From positions 62,001 to 126,000 of the forward strand of contig NZ_LSEF01000091.1 of assembly GCF_001641695.1 (NCBI RefSeq): DNA of 64,000 nt. The letters are read 5' to 3'. The position numbers and the translations under genes were made by a program. The notes below the pieces were generated by a model, which worked only from the letters and a program-made list of their open reading frames with translations, did not search any database and was not told where the DNA came from. Below, piece after piece: positions 8,997 through 18,813 of the stretch. The DNA comes from Bradyrhizobium neotropicale (GTDB taxonomy: Bacteria; Pseudomonadota; Alphaproteobacteria; Rhizobiales; Xanthobacteraceae). Every line of letters starts with the position of its first letter. The stretch's first letter is position 1.

Positions 8997-10747
8997 GACC
9001 CTCCTTCGGCGCCAGACCAACGAAAGACGGCGTGTCGTTCCGGCTGTGGGCGCCCGCCGCCAAACGCGTCGATCTGCTGCTCGATCGTCGTCATGCCATG
9101 CGCCGCCGCGACGACGGCTGGTATGTGGCCGAGATTCTCGGCCTGACGGCCGGCAGCCGTTACAAATTCAGGATCGACGACGAGGTCGACGTGCCCGATC
9201 CGGCTTCGGCCTTCCAGCCTGACGACGTGTTCGGTCCGAGCGAGGTGATCGACCACGCGGCGTTCGACTGGCGTGCAAAGGACTGGCGCGGCCGTCCCTG
9301 GGAAGAGACGGTCCTGATCGAGACCCATGTCGGCACCTTCACGCCGGACGGCACATATCGCGCCATGATCGACAAGCTCGATCACCTCGTTGCAACCGGA
9401 ATCACCGCGCTGGAGCTGATGCCGCTCGCCGATTTTGCCGGCAGTCGCGGCTGGGGCTATGACGGTGTGCTGTGGTACGCGCCCGACGGCGCCTATGGCC
9501 GTCCCGACGATCTGAAGACGCTGATCGACGAGGCGCATCTGCGCGGCCTCATGGTGTTTCTCGACGTCGTCTACAATCATTTTGGCCCCGAAGGAAATTA
9601 CCTCGGGCGCTACGCGCCGACCTTCTTCACCGACGCGCATACGCCCTGGGGCAGCGCGATCGACTATCGCATGCCGCAGGTGCGGGCCTTCGCGGTCGAG
9701 AATGCGCTGTCCTGGCTCAGCGACTACCGCTTTGACGGCTTGAGGCTGGATGCCGCCAACCACATCCTCGCGCCTGCCGGCGAGACCTCGATGCTGCAGG
9801 ATCTCAGCGTCGCCGCCGGCGAGCTCGCCAAGGCGACGGGACGCCACATCCATCTCGTGCTGGAGAATGGCGACAATCGCGCCAGCCTGCTCGATGCCGC
9901 GCAGGAGCCGCCCAACGGCAAATATCGCGCGCAGTGGAACGACGACTATCATCACGTCTGGCATGTGATGCTGACCGGCGAGCTCGCCGGCTACTACGGC
10001 GACTATCAGACGCCGCGCCTTGATCTTGCGCGCGCGCTGGACTCGGGCTTCGTCTACCAGGGCGAGATCTCCGAATTCTGGGGCAACAGGCCGCGCGGCG
10101 AGCCGAGCGGCGCGCTGCCGCCGGCGACCTTCGTCAATTTCCTCCAGAACCACGACCAGATCGGCAACCGGCCGCTCGGCGACCGGCTCGAGAGCCTGAC
10201 ATCGCCGCGAAAGATCGAGGCGGCGCTCGCGGTCACGCTTCTCGCTCCCATGATACCGATGCTGTTCATGGGCGAGGAATGGGGCTCGACAGCCCCCTTC
10301 CCGTTCTTCTGCGATTTCCGGGGTGGCCTTGCAGACGCCGTGCGCAAGGGACGTCGGGAGGAATACGCCTGGGCCTACGCGAAATATGGCGACGAGGTCC
10401 CCGACCCGCTCGATCCGGCAACGCCGCAATCGGCCGTGCTCGACTGGACGCATCGCACGCCCGAGCAGGAGACGCGCCTATCTCTGGTGCGAGAGCTGCT
10501 CGCGCTTCGGCGCAAGGAGATCGCGCCGCGGCTGAAGGGTGCGGTCTTCGGCAATGCCGAGGCAACGGACGGCGGTCTGTTGACCGCGCATTGGCGCATG
10601 GGGGACGGCGCGATGCTGCGCCTGACCGCCAATCTGTCCGACCACGACATCACGCATTCCAGCGACAACGCAGGCACGCCGATCTGGGGCGGCGCAGCCG
10701 GCGGCCGACTTCCGCCCTGGTCGGTGCATTGGCGTCTCGGAGGTTAG
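8993..10747 (+). CDS. treZ: malto-oligosyltrehalose trehalohydrolase TreZ
   Basis: Cleaves the maltooligosyl trehalose made by TreY to release free trehalose (EC 3.2.1.141). 584 residues, typical for the family. Visible motifs: FRLWAPAAKRVDLL at the N-terminal beta domain, FLDVVYNHFGPEGNYL, DGLRLDAANHIL, HLVLENGDNRA and FLQNHDQIGNRPLGDRL, then MGEEWGSTAPFPFFCDF. The Asp and Glu catalytic positions are kept. The start codon overlaps the glgX stop by four bases, and the treY ATG follows the stop after one base, so treZ sits in a strongly coupled block. Confidence 0.95.
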   Translation: MRPSFGARPTKDGVSFRLWAPAAKRVDLLLDRRHAMRRRDDGWYVAEILGLTAGSRYKFRIDDEVDVPDPASAFQPDDVFGPSEVIDHAAFDWRAKDWRGRPWEETVLIETHVGTFTPDGTYRAMIDKLDHLVATGITALELMPLADFAGSRGWGYDGVLWYAPDGAYGRPDDLKTLIDEAHLRGLMVFLDVVYNHFGPEGNYLGRYAPTFFTDAHTPWGSAIDYRMPQVRAFAVENALSWLSDYRFDGLRLDAANHILAPAGETSMLQDLSVAAGELAKATGRHIHLVLENGDNRASLLDAAQEPPNGKYRAQWNDDYHHVWHVMLTGELAGYYGDYQTPRLDLARALDSGFVYQGEISEFWGNRPRGEPSGALPPATFVNFLQNHDQIGNRPLGDRLESLTSPRKIEAALAVTLLAPMIPMLFMGEEWGSTAPFPFFCDFRGGLADAVRKGRREEYAWAYAKYGDEVPDPLDPATPQSAVLDWTHRTPEQETRLSLVRELLALRRKEIAPRLKGAVFGNAEATDGGLLTAHWRMGDGAMLRLTANLSDHDITHSSDNAGTPIWGGAAGGRLPPWSVHWRLGG

Positions 10748-10748
10748 C

Positions 10749-13532
10749 ATGCCTCCCGCGATCCCCCTTGCCACCTATCGGCTCCAGCTCACCGCGGATT
10801 TCGATTTCGACAGGGCTGCCGAGGTGGTGCCTTTTCTCAAGGCGCTTGGCATCACGCATCTCTACGCCTCGCCGATCATGAAGGCGCGCAAGGGCTCGAC
10901 CCACGGCTACGACATCGTCGATCACAGCCAGTTCAATCCCGAGCTCGGGGGCGAAGCCGGCTTCGCACGGCTGAGCGAGGCGCTGCAAAAACACGACCTC
11001 GGCCTCATCATCGATTTCGTGCCCAACCACGTCGGCGTGCATTTTGCCGACAATCCGTTTTGGCTGGACGTGCTGGAATGGGGACAGGCTTCGCCGCAGG
11101 CGGTCTCCTTCGACATCGACTGGGACCAGCTGCCCTACCGCGCCCGCGGCGGTGTGCTGCTGCCGATCCTCGGCATGTCCTATGGCGAGGCGCTCGAGCA
11201 CGGCGAGATCGCATTGCGTTACGATCCCGACCAAGGCAGCTTTTCGGCCTGGTATTACGAACATCGCCTGCCGATCGCGCCGGAGCGCTACGGCGAGGTG
11301 GTTCGGATGGTCGTGAAGGAGGCGGACGCTGCCGGAACAGAGGCCGGCAAGCGCCTGCTCGCGCTCACCGCCCGCTACACCGGGTTGCGCCGGCCCAATC
11401 GCAAGGAAGCGCCCGCCTTCAAGCTGGAGCTCAAAGAGATCGCTGATGGCGCAGATATCATCGCGCACGGCCTTGCCGCCTATCGCGCCGGCAAGGATCG
11501 CCCGGCGCAGACGCTGGCGTTGCACCATCTGCTCGAGCGCCAGAACTACAAGCTCGGCCACTGGCGGCTCGCCTCCAGCGACATCAACTATCGCCGGTTC
11601 TTCGACGTCAACGGGCTCGCCGGCCTGCGCGTCGAGGATCCCGGCACGTTCGCAGCCACGCACCGGCTGGTGAAGCAACTGGTTGCCGACGGCAAATTGC
11701 AGGGCCTGCGCCTCGATCACATCGACGGCCTGCGCGATCCCGCGCAATATTGCCAGCGGCTGCGCCGGCTGGTGCGCGACGCACAAGGCACCACAAAGCC
11801 GTTCTACACCGTGATCGAAAAAATCCTGTGCGAGCACGAACGGCTGCCGCGCTTCGCCGGGATCCAAGGCACCACCGGCTATGAGTGGATGAACGCGATC
11901 ACCCAGGTGCTGGTCGACCCCAAGGGGCTGGAGGCGCTGGACGAGACCTGGCGGCAGATCTCCAACCGCGCCCCGCGCCTTGCGCCTTATGTCAAGGAGG
12001 CCAAGCGGCGCGTGCTGGAGACGCTGCTGACCAGCGAATTCACCGTGCTGACGCGGCTGCTCACGCGCATCGCCAATGGGCACTATTCGACCCGCGACTT
12101 CTCCGCCGACAGCCTGCGACAGGCGCTCGAGCTCTATGTGCTACATTTCCCGGTCTACCGCACCTATCTCACCACGGGCGCACCGACCGAGCACGATCGC
12201 AAGCTGATCGACGACACCATCGAACGTGCCCGCGCGGAGTGGTTCGCCGCGGACGACGGCATTTTCGAGTTCCTGCGCGACGCCCTCACCATGGACCTGC
12301 TCAGGCCGGACCGGCCGCAGCACAGCACCCCGCGCGTGCGCCGCTTCGCCTTGAAGGTGCAACAATTCACCGGACCGATGATGGCGAAGTCGCTCGAAGA
12401 CACCGCCTTCTACCAGTTCCACCGGTTGCTCGCCCTCAATGAGGTCGGCGGCGATCCCGCGAGCACCGGGCTTGCGCTTCCCGCATTCCACCAGACCATG
12501 CAGGCGCGCGCCAGGGAATGGCCGCACGGCATGACGGCCACAGCAACGCATGACACCAAACGCGGCGAGGACGCCCGCGCACGGATCGCCGCGCTCAGCG
12601 AGATCCCCGGCGAATGGACCAGCGCGGTAGCGCGCTGGAAGGTCATGAACGCGCCGCATCTTGCGCTCCGCGGCAGCATGCGCGCGCCGTCGGCGACATT
12701 CGAATACATGCTCTACCAGACCCTGCTCGGCGCCTGGCCGCTTCAGGGGCCAGGCCCCGACTTCGTCGAACGCATCCAGGTCTATGCGGTCAAGGCCGCG
12801 CGTGAAGGCAAGGAGGAGACGAGCTGGCTCAACCCGCACGAGGCCTATGAGCAAGGTGTAAAGAGCTTCGTCGCAAAGATCCTCGATCCCGCGCAATCCG
12901 GGGAATTTCTCGAGGCGCTGCAAACCCTGGCACGGCGCCTGGCACTGCTCGGCGCGCTGAATTCGCTGAGCCAGCTCACGCTGAAGGCGACGCTGCCGGG
13001 CGTCCCGGACTTCTATCAAGGCACCGAATTCTGGGACCTGTCGCTGGTCGACCCCGACAACCGCCGTCCGGTGGACTTTGCCGGCCGGCATGCAGCGCTG
13101 GCGTCCCTCGAAGCTCCGGACTGGAGCCACCTGATCAAGACCTGGCCGGACGGTCAACTCAAGCTCGCCTGGACGCGGCACCTGCTCAGGCTGCGCACTG
13201 AACTCGCCGACGTCTTCACCCGCGGCGACTACCAGCCGCTCGAGGTCCACGGCGCGCACGCCGGCCATCTCGTCGCGTTCGCCCGCCGGCGCGGACGTGC
13301 CGCGGCTATCATCGTCGTTGGGCGGCTGTTGTCGCCCTTCACGCAGGCAGGACGCGCATGGCCTGTGTTTGAAGAGCTCGACGCCACCGTCGACATGACG
13401 GGCTACACCGCACCGCACCTCACCGGCAACCAGTTGCCGCTAGCCCAGGCCTTCCGCGATTTTCCCGCGGCCGTCATCGGGGCTCGCGCCGCCGGCATCG
13501 CGAAGCCCGCACGGCAGCGCGTCCACGCCTGA
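10749..13532 (+). CDS. treY: malto-oligosyltrehalose synthase TreY
   Basis: Intramolecular transglucosylase that converts the reducing-end linkage of maltodextrins to alpha,alpha-1,1 (EC 5.4.99.15). 927 residues, normal length. Characteristic segments are present: TYRLQLTADFDF at the N terminus, ASPIMKARKGSTHGYD, VDFVPNHVG-like IIDFVPNHVGVH, LRLDHIDGLRDP, YTVIEKIL, TATHDTKRGEDARAR and, near the end, GVPDFYQGTEFWDLSLVDPDNRRPVD. It is the last gene of the operon. Only 3 bp separate its stop from the end of the opposite-strand gene that follows, so the operon ends at a convergent junction with no obvious intrinsic terminator. Confidence 0.95.
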   Translation: MPPAIPLATYRLQLTADFDFDRAAEVVPFLKALGITHLYASPIMKARKGSTHGYDIVDHSQFNPELGGEAGFARLSEALQKHDLGLIIDFVPNHVGVHFADNPFWLDVLEWGQASPQAVSFDIDWDQLPYRARGGVLLPILGMSYGEALEHGEIALRYDPDQGSFSAWYYEHRLPIAPERYGEVVRMVVKEADAAGTEAGKRLLALTARYTGLRRPNRKEAPAFKLELKEIADGADIIAHGLAAYRAGKDRPAQTLALHHLLERQNYKLGHWRLASSDINYRRFFDVNGLAGLRVEDPGTFAATHRLVKQLVADGKLQGLRLDHIDGLRDPAQYCQRLRRLVRDAQGTTKPFYTVIEKILCEHERLPRFAGIQGTTGYEWMNAITQVLVDPKGLEALDETWRQISNRAPRLAPYVKEAKRRVLETLLTSEFTVLTRLLTRIANGHYSTRDFSADSLRQALELYVLHFPVYRTYLTTGAPTEHDRKLIDDTIERARAEWFAADDGIFEFLRDALTMDLLRPDRPQHSTPRVRRFALKVQQFTGPMMAKSLEDTAFYQFHRLLALNEVGGDPASTGLALPAFHQTMQARAREWPHGMTATATHDTKRGEDARARIAALSEIPGEWTSAVARWKVMNAPHLALRGSMRAPSATFEYMLYQTLLGAWPLQGPGPDFVERIQVYAVKAAREGKEETSWLNPHEAYEQGVKSFVAKILDPAQSGEFLEALQTLARRLALLGALNSLSQLTLKATLPGVPDFYQGTEFWDLSLVDPDNRRPVDFAGRHAALASLEAPDWSHLIKTWPDGQLKLAWTRHLLRLRTELADVFTRGDYQPLEVHGAHAGHLVAFARRRGRAAAIIVVGRLLSPFTQAGRAWPVFEELDATVDMTGYTAPHLTGNQLPLAQAFRDFPAAVIGARAAGIAKPARQRVHA

Positions 13533-13535
13533 GGC

Positions 13536-13853
13536 CTATTTCTTCTCGTCCTTGGTCAGCAGCAACTGGCCGCGCTTGCGGATAGTGGCCTGCGCCATCT
13601 CGGCAAAGCGCTGCAACAGCCACGGCAGCACCACCTCGACCCGCACGTGGTCGTCGGCAACATCGACCTGGCCGCTCGCGATCTGCCCGAGCGCGCGGAT
13701 GCGGAAGTTCATGCTGTCGCCGCTCCAGCGCTCCTCCTCGACCTGTATCACGGGAATGCTGGCGGCCGCACGGCCAAGCCCGGATTTGAGCCGGCGCACC
13801 GCCTCCTCGCGGCCGAGACGGTGCGGAATTGAAACGATGAGCGGTTGAGACAT
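13536..13853 (-). CDS. polyhydroxyalkanoic acid system family protein
   Basis: A 105-residue protein beginning MSQPLIVSIPHRLGREEA and ending in a basic tail (KRGQLLLTKDEKK). The IPHRLGREEAVRRL segment, the middle beta-rich part (WSGDSMNFRIRALGQIASGQVDV) and the length fit the small PHA-system/granule-region family often annotated in Bradyrhizobium. I recognise the family by pattern only. The start at 13853 is preferred over an in-frame one nine codons upstream because it gives the family-like N terminus and has a purine-rich GGGGCAGGG just before it. It converges on treY. Confidence 0.65.
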   Translation of the reverse strand: MSQPLIVSIPHRLGREEAVRRLKSGLGRAAASIPVIQVEEERWSGDSMNFRIRALGQIASGQVDVADDHVRVEVVLPWLLQRFAEMAQATIRKRGQLLLTKDEKK

Positions 13854-14034
13854 GGCCCTGCCCCGTGTTGATCGATCCACAATTAATCATGCCGCCCCGA
13901 ACGGCAAAGGTTCCGTGGAAACCGGCGCCTCGATCACGTTTCGCAACCGGAACCAACAAAGTTGCGGCAAGTTGCCCTCAGCAAGAGGACAAATTCAAGC
14001 AACCCTTTGGACAAAGGGCGGGAGGAGATTTGGT

Positions 14035-14199
14035 ATGTCTATCGGTACAATCATTCTGATCATTTTGATCATCGCTCTGCTCGGCGGCTTCAGCGGCATC
14101 GGCGGCGGCCCGTTCTACGGCACCGGCTACTACGGCGGCGGCGGCCTCGGCCTCGTCATCGTCATCCTGCTGATATTGCTGTTGCTGGGACGAATCTAG
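14035..14199 (+). CDS. small DUF3309-like membrane protein (54 aa)
   Basis: A 54-residue protein with an N-terminal hydrophobic helix rich in Ile and Leu (residues 4-17), a Gly/Tyr/Phe-rich centre with GGGPFYGTGYYGGGG, and a second hydrophobic helix ending LLLLGRI. This two-helix, glycine-loop form matches small proteobacterial proteins annotated as DUF3309; no function is known to me. A strong ribosome site (GGAGGAG, 14021-14027) precedes the ATG by 7 bases and decides the start; the frame is open further upstream but lacks such a site. It stands alone, followed by a large hairpin. Confidence 0.75.
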   Translation: MSIGTIILIILIIALLGGFSGIGGGPFYGTGYYGGGGLGLVIVILLILLLLGRI

Positions 14200-14214
14200 C
14201 CGCACGCTCGATCT

Positions 14215-14299
14215 CGTAGGGTGGGTTAGCGAAGCGTAACCCACCACTTTTATCACCTCGGGAGAAGTGGTGGGTTACGCTTCGCTAACCCACCCTACG
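14215..14299. repeat. perfect 35-bp inverted repeat (REP-like hairpin)
   Basis: Arms at 14215-14249 and 14265-14299 are perfect reverse complements around a 15-base loop. Each arm is itself a near-palindrome built on GGTGGGTTAGCG and CGTAACCCACC. It lies between the small membrane gene and the 3' end of ligD, which converge, so it may act as a two-way terminator. The form is that of a dispersed chromosomal repeat. Confidence 0.9.
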
Positions 14300-14340
14300 A
14301 ATTTCGCCAACACCACCAGAAGAGTGACGTGCGACGAACC

Positions 14341-17013
14341 CTACTTCATCTTCCCCGCAAGCTTTTTCATCGCAGCCTTGATCGACGTAGCTGCGTCGTC
14401 GTATCCCTCCCACGCTTTCGATCGCGCCAGCAGGCCCGGCACAGTTCGCACTGTATATCGCTTCGGATCGAGATCGCTCTTCACCTGCGCCCAAGTCAGC
14501 GGCATCGAGATCGTGGCACCGGCGCGCGCACGCGGCGATAGCGGAGCCACCGCCGTCGACATGCGGTCATTGCGTAGGTAATCGAGGAAGATCTTTCCGT
14601 TGCGCAGCTTCTTCGACATGTTGAGCAGGTAGCGCGCGGGATCGTCATTGGCCGTCCACTGGCAGACCCCTTGCGCGAAGGCCTTGGCCTCCTTCCAGCT
14701 CACCTTGTCCCGCGCCCCATAGAGCAGCGGCACGACCACATGCAGGCCCTTGCCGCCGGTGGTCTTGCAAAAGCTCTCCATGCCGACATCGGCGAGCCGC
14801 TGCCGCATCTCCTTCGCCGCCTCGACGACGTCTGCAAAATCGACGTCCGGCGCGGGATCGAGATCGAACACCAGCCGCCCCGGCGTGTCGTGGGCATCCG
14901 GCGCGCAATTCCAGGGATGCAGCTCGACGCCGCCGATCTGCGCCACTGCGGCGAGCCCCTCGACGCGATCGATTTGCAAATACGGCTTGCGGTCGCCGGC
15001 GACCTTTGCCAGCTCGAGCAGGTTCGAGGTGCCCTGCATGGCATGGCGCTGGAAGAACTTCTCACCGCCAATGCCATCGGGCGCGCGCAGGATCGAGCAG
15101 GGCCGCCCCTTCAGATGTTCGATCATCCAGACACCGACCGCCTCGAAATAGCGCGCGAGATCGAGCTTGGTCACGCCCTCGCCGTCTCCGCCGTCCGGCC
15201 ACAGCTCCTTGTCCGGCTTCGAGATCACGACACTCATGACCTCGGCGGTGCCGGCGTCTTTCGGCCGCGCGACCCGTTTCGCCGCGCCTGTCTTCCTGGC
15301 GGAAGGTTGGGCGAGCTCGGTATCGACTGGCGTTTCCGCCTCGACCTCCTCGGCCGGCTTGTCCTGCCGCAGCCCCTTGAACGCGGCCTGCCGGATATTG
15401 CCGTCGGCGGTGAAGCCGGCGAATTCGATCTCGGCGACGAGCTCCGGCTTCAGCCAGTGCACGTCACGGTCCTTCTTCGGCGCGTTCTTGCCGCCGAAGG
15501 GACTTTCGTTTGATGCCGCCTGCTTCAAAAGCGGCATGATGCGCTTGACCTTGTCGGCGCCGAATCCGGTGCCGACCATGCCGACAAAGGTAAGGTGATC
15601 GCCCCGATGCACGCCCGCCATCAGCGAGCGGAATTTGCCGTTAGTCGTCTTCCAGCCACCGATCACGACCTCATGTCCGGCGCGGCATTTCGCCTTGGTC
15701 CAGCTCTCGGTGCGACCGGATCGATAGGCCGCGTCGAGCTTCTTCGACACCACGCCTTCGAGCTCGAGCTTGCAGGCCGACTGCAGCACCGCATCGCCTC
15801 CGCTCTCGAAATGCTCGACGAAGCGGATCTGGCTCGACGTCTTCCTGCGCGCCTCCAGAAGCTCCTTGAGCCGCGCCTTGCGCTCGCCAAGCGGCAACCG
15901 GCGGAGATCGAGACCTTCTGCGAACAGGAGATCGAAGGCGAAAAAGATGAGACCTTCGGTCTTGCCGTCCGAGAGCGCGGCCTGAAGCGAGGAGAAATTC
16001 GGCGCGCCATTGTGGTCGAGGGCGACGACCTCGCCGTCGATCATCACGTCCGGCAGCGCGCCGGCCTCCTTGACGATCGAACGGAACTTGTCGCTCCAGT
16101 CCAGGCCCTTGCGGGTCTTCAGCGTCGCCTCGCGGTCCTCGACCCGAAGCTGCACGCGATAGCCGTCGAACTTGATCTCGTGACACCAGCCGTCGCCGGC
16201 CGGCGGACGCTCGACCGGCGTGCAGAGCTGCGGCGCGACGAAGTCCGGCAACTTCGAGACTTCCTTGGCGTTCGTTGCCGTCGTCGCCTTCTTTGTCGTC
16301 TTGCCGCCCTTCAACGCCGTGCGCGGCGCCGGCTTGACCGTGCGCCCTTTCGTTTCCTCGGTGCGGTTGGACTGCCAAACCGCGTCTGCCCTGCCTTTGG
16401 CACCCTTCGCCAGCATGAAGGGTTTTGGCGCGCGGCCCCTGCCTTGCGTGATCTGCTCCATGGCACGGCCGGAGGCGACCGACTTGTCCTGGTCGAGGAT
16501 GTCGTTGTCCGCTCCCTCACGCGCATGGTCGTCGCGGTGCTTGATCAGGAGCCAGTTGGTGCGTTTTCCGCCAGTGCGATCGTTTCGCATGCGGACGAGC
16601 ACCCAACTGCCGTTCAGCTTGTCACCGTGGAGCGTGAACTTGAGGTCGCCCTTCGCAAAGCCGCGCTCGGGATCATCTGATTCCCAGTAGCCGCGGTCCC
16701 ACAGCATGACCGTGCCGCCACCATACTGGCCTTCGGGAATCGTGCCTTCGAAATCGCCATAGTCGAGCGGGTGATCCTCGACCTCGACCGCCAGCCGCTT
16801 GTCGTGCGGATCGAGTGAGGGCCCCTTCGTCACCGCCCAGGACTTGAAGACGCCGTCGAACTCGAGCCGAAAATCATAATGCAGCCGGCTCGCATCATGC
16901 TTCTGGATCACGAAGCGCCGCTGCTTCGAAGGCGCGACCGCAAACTCGCCGGAGGGCTCCGGCGTCTTCTCGAAATCGCGTTTCTGTCGATAGGTGGAGA
17001 GCTTTCTCAGCAC
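14341..17013 (-). CDS. ligD: ATP-dependent DNA ligase D (LigD)
   Basis: Multidomain end-joining enzyme of 890 residues. Domain order from the N terminus: phosphoesterase (HDASRLHYDFRLE, DHPLDYGDFEGTIPEGQYGGG; about residues 30-190), a basic linker, ATP-dependent ligase with the adenylated lysine in EIKFDGYR (about residue 281), and a C-terminal primase-polymerase domain (LARYFEAVGVWMIEHLKGRP, about 600-890). This is the PE-Lig-Pol order seen in Pseudomonas LigD. Together with the divergently encoded Ku (119 bp away) it forms the two-component bacterial non-homologous end-joining system. The first ATG gives a family-like start (MLRKLSTYRQKRDF). Confidence 0.95.
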   Translation of the reverse strand: MLRKLSTYRQKRDFEKTPEPSGEFAVAPSKQRRFVIQKHDASRLHYDFRLEFDGVFKSWAVTKGPSLDPHDKRLAVEVEDHPLDYGDFEGTIPEGQYGGGTVMLWDRGYWESDDPERGFAKGDLKFTLHGDKLNGSWVLVRMRNDRTGGKRTNWLLIKHRDDHAREGADNDILDQDKSVASGRAMEQITQGRGRAPKPFMLAKGAKGRADAVWQSNRTEETKGRTVKPAPRTALKGGKTTKKATTATNAKEVSKLPDFVAPQLCTPVERPPAGDGWCHEIKFDGYRVQLRVEDREATLKTRKGLDWSDKFRSIVKEAGALPDVMIDGEVVALDHNGAPNFSSLQAALSDGKTEGLIFFAFDLLFAEGLDLRRLPLGERKARLKELLEARRKTSSQIRFVEHFESGGDAVLQSACKLELEGVVSKKLDAAYRSGRTESWTKAKCRAGHEVVIGGWKTTNGKFRSLMAGVHRGDHLTFVGMVGTGFGADKVKRIMPLLKQAASNESPFGGKNAPKKDRDVHWLKPELVAEIEFAGFTADGNIRQAAFKGLRQDKPAEEVEAETPVDTELAQPSARKTGAAKRVARPKDAGTAEVMSVVISKPDKELWPDGGDGEGVTKLDLARYFEAVGVWMIEHLKGRPCSILRAPDGIGGEKFFQRHAMQGTSNLLELAKVAGDRKPYLQIDRVEGLAAVAQIGGVELHPWNCAPDAHDTPGRLVFDLDPAPDVDFADVVEAAKEMRQRLADVGMESFCKTTGGKGLHVVVPLLYGARDKVSWKEAKAFAQGVCQWTANDDPARYLLNMSKKLRNGKIFLDYLRNDRMSTAVAPLSPRARAGATISMPLTWAQVKSDLDPKRYTVRTVPGLLARSKAWEGYDDAATSIKAAMKKLAGKMK

Positions 17014-17132
17014 GGCCGGTCCCGCATGTTCGTCTCACGTTGAAGCCTATCACGGCAAAAGTCCTACCCGGAACCAAAACCCAACAGGCTGGTTGGGGTT
17101 CCTAAAACGTCTTGAAAACACTGGAGAATGGA

Positions 17133-18017
17133 ATGGCTCCGCGCGCCTATTGGAAGGGAACGTTGAAGCTGTCGCTGGTCGGTTGCCCGGTCGTACTCTA
17201 CCCAGCGACCACCGCGGCCGAGAAGACGCGGTTTCACATGATCAACCGCGAGACCGGCCACCGGCTGAAGCAGCAGATGGTTGATTCCGAGACCGGCGAC
17301 GTCGTCGAGGACGGCGAGAAGGCCCGTGGCTACGAGCTGCGCAAGGGCAAGTATGTCGAGATCGAAAAGGAAGAGCTCGAGGCGGTCCAGATCGAGAGCA
17401 ACCATACCATCGACATCGAGAGTTTCGTGCCGAGCGAGGAGATCGACCAGCGCTACCTCAACCACCCCTATTACATCGCGCCCGACGGCAGGGCCGCGAC
17501 CGACGCCTTCGCGGTGATCCGCGACGCCATGAAGGATCAGGAGCGCGTTGCGCTCGCCAAGATCGTGCTCACCAACCGCGAGCATGTCATGGCGATCGAG
17601 CCGCTCGGCAAAGGCCTGCTCGGCACCACATTGCGCTACCCTTACGAGCTACGCGATGAGGACCAGTTCTTCGACGACATCAAGAGCCCGAAGATCACCA
17701 AGGACATGGTCGAGCTCGCCGGGCACATCCTCCACACCAAGGCCGCGCATTTCAATCCGTCGAAATTCAAGGACGAGTATGAGGACGCGCTGAAGGCGCT
17801 GGTGAAGCGGAAAGCCAGCGGCAAGAAGATCGAGCTGCCCGAGCCCGAGGAGCGGCCGAGCAATGTCGTCAGTCTCATGGACGCGCTGAAGCAGAGCCTG
17901 AAGGGGCGCGGGGGAAGGAAGACGGCGACCAAGTCGCATGCACGCCGCGCGACCGGGAGTCATCGCAACACGAAGAAGACACAGCGGTCCACGGCGCGGC
18001 ATCGCAAGGCGGGTTGA
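17133..18017 (+). CDS. ku: DNA end-binding protein Ku
   Basis: A 294-residue bacterial Ku. It begins MAPRAYWKGTLKLSLVGCPV, the usual start of the family's ring-forming core, and ends in a Lys/Arg/Thr-rich tail (from about residue 255), which in other Ku proteins helps DNA binding and LigD recruitment. GGAG at 17123-17126 is placed well for the ATG at 17133; an in-frame TTG seven codons earlier is less likely. It binds double-strand ends and recruits LigD, encoded divergently from the shared 119-bp intergenic region. Bradyrhizobium genomes often carry several ku/ligD sets; whether this is the only one cannot be seen here. Confidence 0.95.
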   Translation: MAPRAYWKGTLKLSLVGCPVVLYPATTAAEKTRFHMINRETGHRLKQQMVDSETGDVVEDGEKARGYELRKGKYVEIEKEELEAVQIESNHTIDIESFVPSEEIDQRYLNHPYYIAPDGRAATDAFAVIRDAMKDQERVALAKIVLTNREHVMAIEPLGKGLLGTTLRYPYELRDEDQFFDDIKSPKITKDMVELAGHILHTKAAHFNPSKFKDEYEDALKALVKRKASGKKIELPEPEERPSNVVSLMDALKQSLKGRGGRKTATKSHARRATGSHRNTKKTQRSTARHRKAG

Positions 18018-18024
18018 CTGAAGT

Positions 18025-18116
18025 CGTCATTCCGGGGCGATGCGAAGCATCGAGCCCGGAATCCATCGTGACGATTGTGAACATGGCGCCACGCTGACGC
18101 GCGCCCCGGAATGACG
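18025..18116. repeat. REP-like palindromic element
   Basis: Outer 14-bp arms CGTCATTCCGGGGC (18025-18038) and its exact complement (18103-18116) enclose a short perfect stem CGATGC-GAA-GCATCG (18038-18052). It fills the gap between the convergent ku and kdpE 3' ends and could serve as a terminator. Confidence 0.85.
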
Positions 18117-18123
18117 GCTTGGC

Positions 18124-18813
18124 TCAATCCCCCGCCTTCAACCGATACCCGATCCCGGTCTCCGTCAGCACAAATTGCGGCCGTTCCGGATCGGCTTCGA
18201 TCTTCTGCCGGAGCTGACGGACATAGACGCGCAGATATTGCGCATCCGTCAGCTCGTCCCAGAGCTCCTTGAGTAAAAAGCGATGGGTGAGCACCTTGCC
18301 GGCGTGCTGCACCAGCACGCGCAGGAGGTCATATTCCTTCGGCGACAGTTTTATCTCACGCTCGCCCACCTTGACGATGCGGCGCACGAGATCAACGGAG
18401 AGGTCACCGGTGCGGAACACCGGGCGTTCGCCCTTGACCTGGAGCTGGTGGCGCAGCGCGGCGCGCAGGCGTGCCAGCAGCTCGTCCATGCCGAACGGCT
18501 TTGTCAGGTAGTCGTCGGCGCCGAGATCGAGCGCCTGCACCTTGCCGGCCTCGTCGCCGCGGCTCGACAGCACCACGATCGGGACGCCTTCATTGCGGGC
18601 GCGGATAGTTCGCAGCAGATCATGCCCCTGGATGTCGGGCAGGCCGAGATCGAGGATGATCAGGGCGGGCCCTTCCGTGAGCTTCTCCAGCGCGGTCTTC
18701 CCGTTCGAAGCCTCCAGAATCTCGTAGCCCTGCGTCGTGAGCCCCATCCGCAACAATTTGCGGATCGGCGGCTCGTCGTCGATGACCAGGACCTTGATCG
18801 GGGCGGCACTCAT
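18124..18813 (-). CDS. kdpE: response regulator KdpE
   Basis: OmpR-type transcription factor of 229 residues. The receiver domain (1-120) carries the acidic pair IDDE, the phospho-acceptor Asp at about residue 55 (LIILDLGLPD), and the conserved Lys in DDYLTKPFG. The C-terminal winged helix (about 130-225) has KLSPKEYDLLRVLVQHAGKVLTH. It is expected to receive phosphate from KdpD and activate the kdp operon under K+ limitation. Its ATG overlaps the kdpD stop (18810-18813), so the pair is coupled. Confidence 0.95.
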   Translation of the reverse strand: MSAAPIKVLVIDDEPPIRKLLRMGLTTQGYEILEASNGKTALEKLTEGPALIILDLGLPDIQGHDLLRTIRARNEGVPIVVLSSRGDEAGKVQALDLGADDYLTKPFGMDELLARLRAALRHQLQVKGERPVFRTGDLSVDLVRRIVKVGEREIKLSPKEYDLLRVLVQHAGKVLTHRFLLKELWDELTDAQYLRVYVRQLRQKIEADPERPQFVLTETGIGYRLKAGD

